Positions 1 to 7,609 of a stretch of 64,000 nt of DNA are shown piece after piece. The position numbers were made by a program, and so were the translations under genes. The notes beneath the pieces were generated by a model, which saw only the letters and a program-made list of their open reading frames with translations, was not told where the DNA came from and did no database searches. Origin of the DNA: Pseudoalteromonas tunicata (lineage in GTDB: Bacteria; Pseudomonadota; Gammaproteobacteria; Enterobacterales; Alteromonadaceae); contig NZ_CP011032.1 in the NCBI RefSeq assembly GCF_002310815.1, forward strand, positions 1,528,001-1,592,000, given 5' to 3'. The first letter of the stretch is position 1. Each line of letters opens with the position of its first letter.

Positions 1-1395
1 CTCTTCTTTTGGTAACGCAGCATATAGCTCTAAAAAGTGCAGTAAAATAGCTTGGTCAACTGTCGCATCAAAGCGGCGAGTCATGCGTTTTAAACTTGCT
101 TCAAAACGTGGTAAATCACGTTCTTGATAGCCTGATTCACGTTCGGCATCAGGTTTTTGCATTTCATATGATAAACGATATAAACCACGGGCTGTGCTAA
201 TCATTTGTGAACGATGAACATACCCTAACATGCGGTCGCGTTCATTATGCTCTTGTGATTGTGCCACTAACGTTGACAATTCCTTTAAGACTTTGCCATA
301 TTGTTTTTTACGTTTTCGGTCGCTATTGATCCACGCACTTAGCTCTTGCTCAAACTGTTTTTTACGTTCAAACATGGTGCCTTTGTTAAAGCTTTCAATC
401 ATTGAGCCGTAGTTTTTAATGTAGTTATTGTAGCCTGCGATAGTGCTTTCATAAGCAATACGAGCTTTGCTGCCATCTTCTGAGTTTTCTTCAATCAGTG
501 ATACATATTTTGAGTTATGTTCACGTGATTTTGGATAACTGGTATTAAAGGTGTAATCAACCTCAGCCGCAATGCGATAGCGATTGGTGCGACCTGGATA
601 GCCCGTTACCATAACAAAATCACCATCTTGTACACCTTTAGCACTCACACTGAGGTAAGACGCTGGCACATATGGGACGTTATCTTGGCTAAACTCAGCT
701 GGTTTTCCATCTTTGCCAACATAAGCGCGGTAAAAGGCAAAATCACCGGTATGGCGCGGCCACATCCAGTTATCGATATCGCCGCCATATTTACCTACAC
801 CCATTGCTGGGGTGTACGCTAAGCGTACGTCTTTAATTTCAAGCGATTTAATTAAGTAAAACTCTAATCCGCCGTGGAATGAATACACATTACAACGGTA
901 GTTTTTATCGGCTTCACATTCTGCCACTAAGGCTTTTTCATTTTTCTCTAGGGCATCATAACGAGCTTTTGCATTGAGCTTTTGTGTGCCTTTAATTACT
1001 TTATCGGTCACATCAGTCACAGTTTCTGTTACATAAACACGCGAGCCAGGTGCTGCAGGTAAGTCTTCTGCAGGTGACTTGGCTAAAAATCCATTTTCTA
1101 AAATATTATTTTCAGGTGTTGAATTATATTGAATTGAACCATAAGCACAGTGATGGTTGGTGACAACTAACCCTTGTGGTGATACAAATGAAGCAGTACA
1201 ACCACCTAGGCTGATAACGGCGTTCATTGGAAATTCAGTCAGTTTTGAAATTGATTTAGCATCAATTTCAAGCCCTTTAGCTTTTAATATTGATTCAAGC
1301 TCAGGAAGTTGGTGTGGTTGCCACATGCCTTCATCGGCAATAGCTGTACCACAAAGTGCAAGCGATAGCGTTGCAACAAGAGGTTTTAAGCGCAT
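1..1395 (-). CDS. S46 family serine peptidase (DPP7/DPP11-type), C-terminus cut by window edge
   Basis: The first 465 codons of a secreted peptidase are present; the gene runs off the left edge. The protein starts with a signal peptide (MRLKPLVATLSLALCGTAIA, cleavage before DEGMW), as expected for a periplasmic or outer-membrane enzyme. The S46 signature near residues 78-86 (VVTNHHCAY) carries the catalytic His, and a later GGDIDNWMWPRH segment carries the catalytic Asp. The catalytic Ser (GNSGSP-type motif) would lie beyond the window. Family members remove dipeptides from peptide N-termini, feeding growth on protein. The ATG at 1395 is the first in-frame start after the upstream intergenic region. 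Family assignment is firm; DPP7-like versus DPP11-like specificity cannot be told without the C-terminus. Confidence 0.93.
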   Translation of the reverse strand, partial: MRLKPLVATLSLALCGTAIADEGMWQPHQLPELESILKAKGLEIDAKSISKLTEFPMNAVISLGGCTASFVSPQGLVVTNHHCAYGSIQYNSTPENNILENGFLAKSPAEDLPAAPGSRVYVTETVTDVTDKVIKGTQKLNAKARYDALEKNEKALVAECEADKNYRCNVYSFHGGLEFYLIKSLEIKDVRLAYTPAMGVGKYGGDIDNWMWPRHTGDFAFYRAYVGKDGKPAEFSQDNVPYVPASYLSVSAKGVQDGDFVMVTGYPGRTNRYRIAAEVDYTFNTSYPKSREHNSKYVSLIEENSEDGSKARIAYESTIAGYNNYIKNYGSMIESFNKGTMFERKKQFEQELSAWINSDRKRKKQYGKVLKELSTLVAQSQEHNERDRMLGYVHRSQMISTARGLYRLSYEMQKPDAERESGYQERDLPRFEASLKRMTRRFDATVDQAILLHFLELYAALPKEE

Positions 1396-1731
1396 TTTTT
1401 GTTCCTTATTGTTATATCTCATTTAGGGTACGTGTATTGCGCTATTGACGTCAATGGCTCTGCGACGAGCTGTTATAATATAACGCTAATTAACCTCAAT
1501 ACTGGGTATAAATCTATCTCAGGCAGCTATTTTTAACGCTAACAGCGTTGAATTCGCTTGCAATAGATCCGCTATTGACGCACCAATCCGCCTCGTTACC
1601 CTTGAAAAGCCGCTTGCTAGAGATGAATTAAAATTAGATATCTAATTTTAATTCAAAGTATTGGTAAATATCTTATCCAGAATTGAGGTTAATTATACTT
1701 GGAACTTATGTAAGAGGAGTAAGGTGAACGA
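1396..1731. other. Intergenic region holding a ~200 bp inverted-repeat element
   Basis: No convincing gene is seen. The stretch carries the promoter region of the S46 peptidase at its left end (an AT-rich TATAATATAA run near 1474-1483) and an inverted-repeat element at 1492-1690, listed separately. An 11-base string, CGCTATTGACG, occurs both just outside the element (about 1439) and inside it (about 1571). Confidence 0.5.
1492..1690. repeat. MITE-like/dispersed intergenic repeat, copy A
   Basis: The ends are inverted repeats: AACCTCAATACTGGG at the left and the reverse complement of AACCTCAATTCTGGA at the right (13 of 15 match). The interior shares several blocks with 54246-54432 in the same order (CTATCTCAGGC, GCTATTTT, AACG-TAAC-GCGTTG, TTGCAATA, ATTAAAATTAGA, TCCAGA). 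It has no ORF, so it would be non-autonomous. That it is mobile is inferred from the terminal repeats and the second copy only. Confidence 0.65.
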
Positions 1732-2175
1732 TCATGTTTTTGAACAAGGTAGCTTTGCTTGTGTTTGACACCGAGCTTGAGCGCTTTCAATGCTATCACC
1801 CCCCAAACAATAATCTAAACGAATAACTTGCTCGCTCGCTGCTGCAACTTGGCCTGCTTGAGGTTGCCACTTAAAGCGTTTTAACGTTTTAATCGTCTCT
1901 TTAGCTAATGATTTTTTGTTCGTTACCTCTGAGATTAAGCTCACTTTGTTTGTTTTGCCCTCGGCTGAAATTTCAACATTAAAAATGCCACAGCCGATAA
2001 TCATTTGTTTTGCTAATTCAACAGGGTACTTAAGTGGTAGTTGGCTGCTTGCTTGCCAAATTGCTTGCTCACTAGAGGGAGTTATATGCGTAAAATTAAC
2101 ATCACCAAAATATGTATTAGCTTGGCTAATTACTGGGACGCATAACAAAGAACCGATGATAAATAATGTGCGCAT
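1732..2175 (-). CDS. Periplasmic protein with TonB C-terminal-like domain
   Basis: The 147-residue product has a cleavable signal peptide (cleavage after VISQA). Its middle part, about residues 45-105, resembles the TonB C-terminal fold: a polar YPxELAKQ start, a strand GIFNVEISAEGKTNKVSLIS and a closing LKRFKWQPQ, the pattern of the TonB_C family. It lacks a membrane anchor and a Pro-rich spacer, so it is not itself an energy transducer. Cysteines at the C-terminus (YCLGG, RCQTQAKLPC) may form disulfides. It is a single gene, divergent from the acylphosphatase. A specific function cannot be assigned. Confidence 0.7.
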   Translation of the reverse strand: MRTLFIIGSLLCVPVISQANTYFGDVNFTHITPSSEQAIWQASSQLPLKYPVELAKQMIIGCGIFNVEISAEGKTNKVSLISEVTNKKSLAKETIKTLKRFKWQPQAGQVAAASEQVIRLDYCLGGDSIESAQARCQTQAKLPCSKT

Positions 2176-2361
2176 AGAATATCCTTTTCATTTAAAAGAG
2201 AGTGTAAATTTATAGGGTTTTAATCCTAAAGATTACCTAGTTTAGGTTAATGAAAAATCCCCCAAATGGAAACTGTTTTTTATAATATCCGTGCTTACAC
2301 TTGGTACTTTTACATTACTTAGCTAGCTTTGCTTAAATAATCATCAAAAGGCTAATGTGTT

Positions 2362-2634
2362 ATGACAATGAGAACATTTAGAGTGATTGTGAGCGGTAAA
2401 GTACAAGGGGTTGGTTTTCGTGCTGGAGCACAGCATTATGCATTGAACCATGGAATAAGTGGGTATGCGAAAAATCTAGCTCATGGCGAGGTTGAAATTG
2501 AAGCCACAGGTACAGAATCTCAATTAGTTAATTTTGCTCAATATCTTGAAGAAGGGCCTAAAACTGCTGATGTTCTAACTGTTGCATGGGATTATGTGCA
2601 GTTAAAGCAATATCAAGAGTTTAAGATTTATTAG
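2362..2634 (+). CDS. acyP: Acylphosphatase
   Basis: This 90-residue protein has the length and signatures of the acylphosphatase family, which hydrolyses acyl phosphates such as acetyl phosphate or 1,3-bisphosphoglycerate in the cytoplasm. The phosphate-binding loop GKVQGVGFR contains the catalytic Arg at residue 20, and Asn38 in GYAKNLAHGEVEI is the catalytic Asn; both sit at the usual family positions. The C-terminal EFKIY is also typical. It is convergent with the next gene and the two stops overlap by 14 bases. The ATG at 2362 is followed by another at codon 3, so the start could be six bases later. Confidence 0.92.
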   Translation: MTMRTFRVIVSGKVQGVGFRAGAQHYALNHGISGYAKNLAHGEVEIEATGTESQLVNFAQYLEEGPKTADVLTVAWDYVQLKQYQEFKIY

Positions 2635-3523
2635 CCGCTGCGTAAGGTGAAAACCATAATTGTGGATTATTAAGGGGTGTCAAGCTCGGTAATTGTGTGT
2701 TTTCGAGTTTGATTATGTGCTTTTCGGTTAATTTGGCTTTGGCTATTTCGTTGGCAAAAAATTGTTCAAATAACTGTGTGAATTCACCATTTTCATGCAT
2801 TAACATCAGGCCTTGCTCGACAGCCTTAGCTAAGTCTTTATCTTTTTTATTAAAAAAGAAGTACATCGCAGAGGGGTAGTGCAATGCAATGTGTGGCACC
2901 ACAGCAAATTCGTCTTTATCACTGCGGTGATCTAACTCCCAATTGATTTCTATAATACTGCGGGGAAATACATCTCCTCGGCCTTTTAGTAACATATTGA
3001 ATAAGGCCTCATAACTTACAGCCGTGCTTACAGTAAAGCCATTTTCTTTTAAAACTTCGGTATCAGGCCAATCATGGCCTTGTAAATACACTAATTTGCT
3101 AAATCGCTCGGGATTTTTGTAACCTTGAAGCTCTTCAATTCTTTGGGCTTGGGTCAATAATAAACGCCAGCCATATAAGCCTTTATAAATTGGTACTCGT
3201 ACCGGTAACAAATCTTGTTCGCGCTCTTGATTAGTCATGGTCCAAGTTACGGTGAGATTTTTACCTATGGTGAGTTCTTTAAGTGCGCGACTTTGTACCA
3301 TCACATTGTTGGTATGGCGTAATGAATAATCTAATTGGCTATGACTAAGTGCTTTTTTGAGTAAAATTAATGGATACCAAGTTTCTAAATCTTCATCCCG
3401 TGAAGGTCTTGGGTAAATAATGTCAATTGTATCGGCCGATGTTGAGGGCGTTAAACGGGCTTCATCAGCAAAAAGGAGAGGGCAAAGCGCGAGTAGTAAC
3501 GGCAAAAACATCCAATGTCGCAT
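2621..3523 (-). CDS. Periplasmic substrate-binding-like protein (SBP_bac_3 type), orphan
   Basis: The 300-residue product begins with a signal peptide (MRHWMFLPLLLALCPLLFA). The rest looks like a two-lobe periplasmic binding fold: TIDIIYPRP at the N-terminus, a middle hinge region with YLQGHDWPDTEVLKENGF, a DVFPRSIIEINWEL segment and a C-terminal LMLMHENGEFTQLFEQFF helix that is typical of the end of amino-acid-binding proteins. No ABC permease or ATPase gene is nearby, so it may serve in signalling or scavenging rather than classical import; in this order many such orphan proteins exist without known ligand. The last 14 bases overlap the acylphosphatase stop on the other strand. Confidence 0.75.
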   Translation of the reverse strand: MRHWMFLPLLLALCPLLFADEARLTPSTSADTIDIIYPRPSRDEDLETWYPLILLKKALSHSQLDYSLRHTNNVMVQSRALKELTIGKNLTVTWTMTNQEREQDLLPVRVPIYKGLYGWRLLLTQAQRIEELQGYKNPERFSKLVYLQGHDWPDTEVLKENGFTVSTAVSYEALFNMLLKGRGDVFPRSIIEINWELDHRSDKDEFAVVPHIALHYPSAMYFFFNKKDKDLAKAVEQGLMLMHENGEFTQLFEQFFANEIAKAKLTEKHIIKLENTQLPSLTPLNNPQLWFSPYAAANKS

Positions 3524-3964
3524 TCTGTCACCTTATTTTCAATCGTGATTTTTAGTTTAGTTGATAATAGCGCATCACTTAAGTAAAAATTGTACCACAC
3601 ACTAGAGAATTGAAAAATTAGCATTTTTTATTGAAGGTCGTTTAGATTAAGGCAGCGTTTTTGAGCTAAATAAACGTAATTCTTTAATTATTTCAGCTTT
3701 ATTAACCAATTCGAAAACCTCCCCAATGTTTGCTATGTGCCTAAATAAGTGCTGAGAAGTCGTGCATGACTTCTTCCATATCGGTATTAGGAATGGGCTG
3801 GTAATTTGAGTCGAATAATTGAGCTTGTGTGAGTGCTCCTTTTTGTAAGGCGAGTTCAAATACAGTGCCATATCCGCAGCTGCTTTAAGTGCAACATTGG
3901 CGATGAGCGGCAAGGACAGGTTTAAAAAGTATTGTATAGGGTCGCCAATTGTTTTTGGTTGATG
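3524..3964. other. Gene-poor stretch with degraded sequence between SBP gene and umuC
   Basis: No intact gene is supported here. An 88-codon minus-strand open frame (3647-3913) exists, but the recognisable protein similarity lies in a different frame and is interrupted (see the chemotaxis-receptor remnant at 3702-3875). I therefore treat the region as eroded sequence downstream of umuC. Confidence 0.55.
3702..3875 (-). pseudogene. Remnant of methyl-accepting chemotaxis protein C-terminus
   Basis: Reading the minus strand from 3875 gives GYGTVFELALQKGALTQAQ followed by LFDSNYQPIPNT, then MEEVMHDFSALI, an in-frame TAG, and AHSKHWGGFRIG before a TAA. Many chemotaxis receptors contain an LFDxxYxPIPGTNP motif and, roughly 90-100 residues later, a VMKDLSAPI...RHWGGLRxxY end. 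Here both motifs survive but the intervening segment is deleted, a stop codon interrupts the frame, and there is no HAMP or signalling domain upstream. The family identification comes from remembered motifs, not from a search. Confidence 0.6.
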
Positions 3965-5224
3965 CTAATTACAGTCGACTACAGGGATATCAGACCAGCG
4001 GGTGGTGTATTGTGGCGATAATAATGCGCGTTTCATTTGCCAGTGCTGCGTTTTTTTTTCGCAGGCAAGAGAAAGAGTACCTGTGCCATAGCGTTTATTA
4101 ATCGAATCTAAGCACTTCATGAGTTCTGGTTGATCTGTGGTTGTTGCAAAAAGATCTTTTTGCTGAAATTTGCTATCGGCCAGTTCAATCGCCCCAACCC
4201 CACAACGATAAAATCGCGTATTGGCTTTAAATATTTGTGGCAATACTTCGGCGATAGCGTTGGCAATTACAATAGTGTCACAGGTGGGCACTGCAAAATC
4301 ATAGAGAATGGATTTTTTATAATAGTTGTCTTCGTGAACCGAACTGGATGCAAAAATCAGCAGTTTTTTGGTTAACGAATGCTGATTTCGAAGTTTTTTG
4401 GCAACAATTGAGCCATGAGTAACCAGTGCTGCATTTAAAGTGTGGGCATCAAAAATTCGTTCACCAAAACTGCGAGTTGAAAAAATCTCTTTTTTATTTT
4501 GTTTAACATCATCCCAACTTAAGCAGGTTATTCCGTTGAGCTCGTTGATGGTTCGCTCTACCACCACGCTAAATTGTCGTCTCATCATTTTTGGGTTTTG
4601 ATTGGCGAGATCGAGCGCAGAATGGATGCCTAAAAACGTTAACTTTTTGCCAAGGCGTGAGCCAATCCCCCAAACATCGGTTACGCTCATTTGTGACAAA
4701 ATATTTTTCCGTGATTGTTCATCATTAATCACGGCTACGCCTCGAAACCCAGCCAGCTTTTTGGCGGCATGATTGGCTGCTTTTGCAAGAGTCGGTGTTG
4801 GGCCAAAGCCAACCCCAACAGGTAAGCCCGTTTCACGCCATACAGCTCTGCGAATGGTTTTGCCATAGGTAAACCAATCACTGATGATATTTTGAAAACC
4901 TGTAAACTGTAAAAATGATTCATCGATAGAATACACATAATGATTATCACAATATCGGTTGATCACCGTCATCATGCGCTCACTTAAATCCGCATAAAGC
5001 TCATAATTAGAAGAACGAACCACTACCTTATGTGCATCTAAAAAAGGTTTCACTTTAAAATACGGCTGGAACTTTGGAATGCTTAATTTTTTAGCGATAG
5101 GGCATACAGCGCAAATACAGCCATCATTGTTAGTTAATACCACTACGGGTTTAAATCGTATTGCAGGGTCAAATACTTTTTCAGCACTGGCATAAAATGA
5201 AACAGCATCGACTAACGCATACAT
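3965..5224 (-). CDS. umuC: DNA polymerase V catalytic subunit UmuC
   Basis: This 419-residue Y-family polymerase carries out error-prone translesion synthesis as UmuD'2C after SOS induction. The palm motifs are intact: the N-terminal ALVDAVSFYASAE with Asp6, the NNDGC and SSNYELYADLS stretches, and YSIDESF with the catalytic Asp-Glu pair near residue 102. The helix-hairpin region around VWGIGSRLGKKL and the little-finger domain follow, as in E. coli UmuC (about 420 residues). The start overlaps the end of umuD by 13 bases, which indicates translational coupling in one umuDC operon under the LexA box at 5641-5656. Confidence 0.96.
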   Translation of the reverse strand: MYALVDAVSFYASAEKVFDPAIRFKPVVVLTNNDGCICAVCPIAKKLSIPKFQPYFKVKPFLDAHKVVVRSSNYELYADLSERMMTVINRYCDNHYVYSIDESFLQFTGFQNIISDWFTYGKTIRRAVWRETGLPVGVGFGPTPTLAKAANHAAKKLAGFRGVAVINDEQSRKNILSQMSVTDVWGIGSRLGKKLTFLGIHSALDLANQNPKMMRRQFSVVVERTINELNGITCLSWDDVKQNKKEIFSTRSFGERIFDAHTLNAALVTHGSIVAKKLRNQHSLTKKLLIFASSSVHEDNYYKKSILYDFAVPTCDTIVIANAIAEVLPQIFKANTRFYRCGVGAIELADSKFQQKDLFATTTDQPELMKCLDSINKRYGTGTLSLACEKKTQHWQMKRALLSPQYTTRWSDIPVVDCN

Positions 5225-5637
5225 TTTGTGAGCTCGGTTGTGTGCTTATGTAAGCGAATTGAGCAAGTTACTACTCCCTCAATTTTAAAATTGTCATCTT
5301 GATTGACAGCCACAGCAGCGTAATTATGAGAAGCAGAAATTAATAACTGATTTGTTTTATCTATGATTTTACAGACAAAAGATCCATTAAAACTAGCCAC
5401 TATTACATCACCATTATTAATATCGAGTGCTCTGTCGACAATTAAAATATCACCATCAAAAATTCCTACGTCTTGCATCGAGGCACCTGAAGCCAAGCCA
5501 ACAAAAGTCGCCGATGGGTGTTTTATTAATAGCTCATCAAGTGAGAGGCCAAGTTCTTTGTATTCAGCAGCAGGAGACTCAAACCCTGTGATCCCCGCTT
5601 CAATGTAAATAGGTATGACAAACATAACAACAACCAT
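5212..5637 (-). CDS. umuD: UmuD, self-cleaving subunit of DNA polymerase V
   Basis: The 141-residue product is a LexA/UmuD-type S24 peptidase. The SPAAEY motif, the catalytic Ser53 (SGASM) and Lys90 (FVCK) are spaced 37 residues apart as in E. coli UmuD (Ser60, Lys97). The self-cleavage bond, Cys-Gly in E. coli UmuD, appears as Thr17-Gly18 here, which is unusual. Cleavage would produce UmuD', which joins UmuC. The first ATG (5637) lies only three bases from the LexA-box core; a second ATG at codon 5 (5625) is an alternative start and no clear Shine-Dalgarno precedes either. Confidence 0.94.
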   Translation of the reverse strand: MVVVMFVIPIYIEAGITGFESPAAEYKELGLSLDELLIKHPSATFVGLASGASMQDVGIFDGDILIVDRALDINNGDVIVASFNGSFVCKIIDKTNQLLISASHNYAAVAVNQDDNFKIEGVVTCSIRLHKHTTELTKCMR

Positions 5638-5638
5638 A

Positions 5639-5658
5639 TACTGTAGTTATATACAGTA
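5639..5658. promoter_or_regulatory. LexA (SOS) box of umuDC
   Basis: The sequence contains CTGT-N8-ACAG with an AT-rich alternating centre (CTGTAGTTATATACAG at 5641-5656) and TA on both sides, matching the gammaproteobacterial LexA consensus. It sits immediately upstream of umuD, so binding would block transcription start directly. Confidence 0.93.
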
Positions 5659-5895
5659 TATTCGGTGCGGTATTTTTTGCCTAGATTTTTTGTTCAGTTC
5701 AATTATTTTTTGGATCTGAGAGGTGTATTTCTACTTAGTATTGATGCGAATTGATGGCTTCATTGAGGGGGTGTTAAGTTTTTTATAACAATGGGATATA
5801 TTAATCAGTGAGTGTTTTATAGTGAAGGGCGAGAGTACAGTATGTAATGAAAATTACAGTTTTGTTGTCAAATCATAACGCTATTATCAAGAAAA

Positions 5896-5972
<77 letters not shown>

Positions 5973-6265
5973 ACGACCGAAGCCAATACTACTCAATTTT
6001 ATATAAAAATCAATACGGTTAAAATCGTTTGCACAAAAACCAAACAAGGTTGCTATGCTCTTTGAGCTTGATAAGTGATGTGTTGAGTTATTTATATAAT
6101 ACTAAAAGTTGTGAACGACTTACTGTAGTTTAATCATTTCAATTAAAAACATTTAGGTATCAAAGCATTAGTTGCTAGAGGGTATTTGTTTTTTCAATTT
6201 TATAATTACCAGCCAAAGCGAAGGAGTTGGGAGTCACTTTGGCTAGTAATTATACCAAAATGCGC
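5973..6265. other. Intergenic region with a 54-bp inverted repeat
   Basis: I see no gene. The main structure is the long inverted repeat at 6201-6254 just past the tesA stop, listed separately; the rest is AT-rich and would hold the tRNA promoter (minus strand, upstream of 5972). Confidence 0.5.
6201..6254. repeat. 54-bp inverted repeat downstream of tesA
   Basis: Two 20-base arms, TATAATTACCAGCCAAAGCG and the reverse complement of TATAATTACTAGCCAAAGTG (18 of 20 match), flank a 14-base loop. On the minus strand it follows the tesA stop and is succeeded by AAAATTGAAAAAAC, not a proper U-tract, so it is better described as a REP-like palindromic unit or an mRNA 3'-end stabiliser than a classical terminator. 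Confidence 0.7.
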
Positions 6266-6895
6266 TTAAGGTGCGGTTTTCTCTAGCCAAATAGTGATCT
6301 CCTTGGCCATAAAATCCCGTATGATAGGCTGAGCTTGAAGGTTTGGGTGTAGATTATCGTTTTGAATGAGCTCGGGATTACCTGCCACTGCTAGCATAAA
6401 AAATGGCATCAGCGTGGTATTGGTTTTCTGGGTTGTTTCGCTAAAAACAGCTGTAAACAGCGAAGTATAACGCGGGCCAAGATTTGGCGGAATTTGGATT
6501 TCCATTACGGCAACATGTGCTCCGGTTGCCTGGCTTGTTTCAACGAGTTGCTTTAGGTCTTGTTTTATTTGCTTGATTGGAAAGCCTCTGAGGCCGTCGT
6601 TAGCACCAAGCTCAATTAAAACGTGGCTTGGTTGATAGCGTTTAAGGTGCTCGTTTAAAGTCAGTAGGGCGTTACCAGTTGTTTGGCCGCTGACACTGAC
6701 ATTAATTAATTCAATAGCGTGTTGCTCTTGGTCAAACTTATTTTGTAACAAATTGACCCATCCTTCAGATTGTTTTAGGCCATAGGCGGCACTTAAACTA
6801 TCACCCACAATTAAAATTGTTTGCTTTGCCGATGCACCTAAAGGTGTAAAAATGAAAACTAATAAGATAAATATACGGATCATTGTAGGAGTCAT
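6266..6895 (-). CDS. tesA: Arylesterase / acyl-CoA thioesterase I / lysophospholipase L1 (TesA)
   Basis: This SGNH hydrolase of about 209 residues has the GDSLSAAYGL block I with the catalytic Ser, the block III GANDGLRG with Asn, and the DNLHPN block V carrying the Asp-His pair. A signal peptide ending GASA places it in the periplasm, as in E. coli TesA. It is divergent from ybbA, the same arrangement as tesA-ybbAP in E. coli. The first ATG shares the palindrome CATATG with the ybbA start; a second in-frame ATG at 6883 is an alternative and neither has a strong ribosome-binding site. Confidence 0.94.
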   Translation of the reverse strand: MTPTMIRIFILLVFIFTPLGASAKQTILIVGDSLSAAYGLKQSEGWVNLLQNKFDQEQHAIELINVSVSGQTTGNALLTLNEHLKRYQPSHVLIELGANDGLRGFPIKQIKQDLKQLVETSQATGAHVAVMEIQIPPNLGPRYTSLFTAVFSETTQKTNTTLMPFFMLAVAGNPELIQNDNLHPNLQAQPIIRDFMAKEITIWLEKTAP

Positions 6896-7609
6896 ATGTC
6901 AGTGCTTTCTCAACTTAATGTAATACAGGTCAATGGATTAGCTAAAACAGTCACCACTTTAGAAGGGGACTTAGCCATCCTCAAGGACATCAGCTTTAAT
7001 GTCAAGTCTGGCGATTCGGTTGCAATAGTGGGTGCATCAGGCTCTGGTAAATCTACTTTGTTAAGTTTATTAGCTGGCTTAGATGTGGCCAGCGAAGGCG
7101 AAATATTTTTAGATGGTGCACCACTTCATACCTTAGATGAAGAAGACCGAGCAGCGCTACGTGCCCAAAAAATTGGGTTTGTTTTTCAATCTTTCATGCT
7201 GGTACAAAGTTTAACCGCCCTTGAAAATGTGATGTTGCCTGCCGAGCTTGCCGGAAAAACCAACGCTAAAGAACAAGCACTGGCATTACTTGAAAAAGTA
7301 GGGCTTTCGCATCGTATTGGCCATTACCCATCGCAATTATCTGGCGGTGAGCAGCAACGTGTAGCAATTGCACGCGCGTTTGTTGGTGGCCCTAAAATTT
7401 TATTTGCCGACGAACCTTCGGCAAACTTAGACAGTAAAAATGGCCAGTTGATTGAAAAATTACTGTTTGAGTTGAATGAGCAAAATGGCACAACCTTAGT
7501 TTTAGTGACGCACGATGAACATTTGGCGCAAAAGTGTAATCACATTTTGCACATTGAAGGGGGTGAACTTGAAAAACTAACCCAAGGAGTACGCGCTCAT
7601 GTGGGTTAA
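6896..7609 (+). CDS. ybbA: ABC transporter ATP-binding protein YbbA
   Basis: The 237-residue protein is a MacB/LolD-class ABC ATPase: Walker A GASGSGKST, Q-loop FQSFMLV, signature LSGGEQQRVAIARAF, Walker B ILFADEPSANLD and the switch His in VTHD. It would energise the membrane protein YbbP encoded next, whose start overlaps the end of this gene by 11 bases. AGGAG lies five bases before the ATG at 6896, which fixes the start. Related systems act as mechanotransmission devices or lipid/protein extruders; the substrate of YbbAP is not settled. Confidence 0.95.
   Translation: MSVLSQLNVIQVNGLAKTVTTLEGDLAILKDISFNVKSGDSVAIVGASGSGKSTLLSLLAGLDVASEGEIFLDGAPLHTLDEEDRAALRAQKIGFVFQSFMLVQSLTALENVMLPAELAGKTNAKEQALALLEKVGLSHRIGHYPSQLSGGEQQRVAIARAFVGGPKILFADEPSANLDSKNGQLIEKLLFELNEQNGTTLVLVTHDEHLAQKCNHILHIEGGELEKLTQGVRAHVG

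Noticed and set aside
3647..3913. 88-codon minus-strand ORF as a gene
   Set aside because: Recognisable protein similarity in the same stretch lies in another frame with a stop; no ribosome site and no family features in the 88-residue translation.
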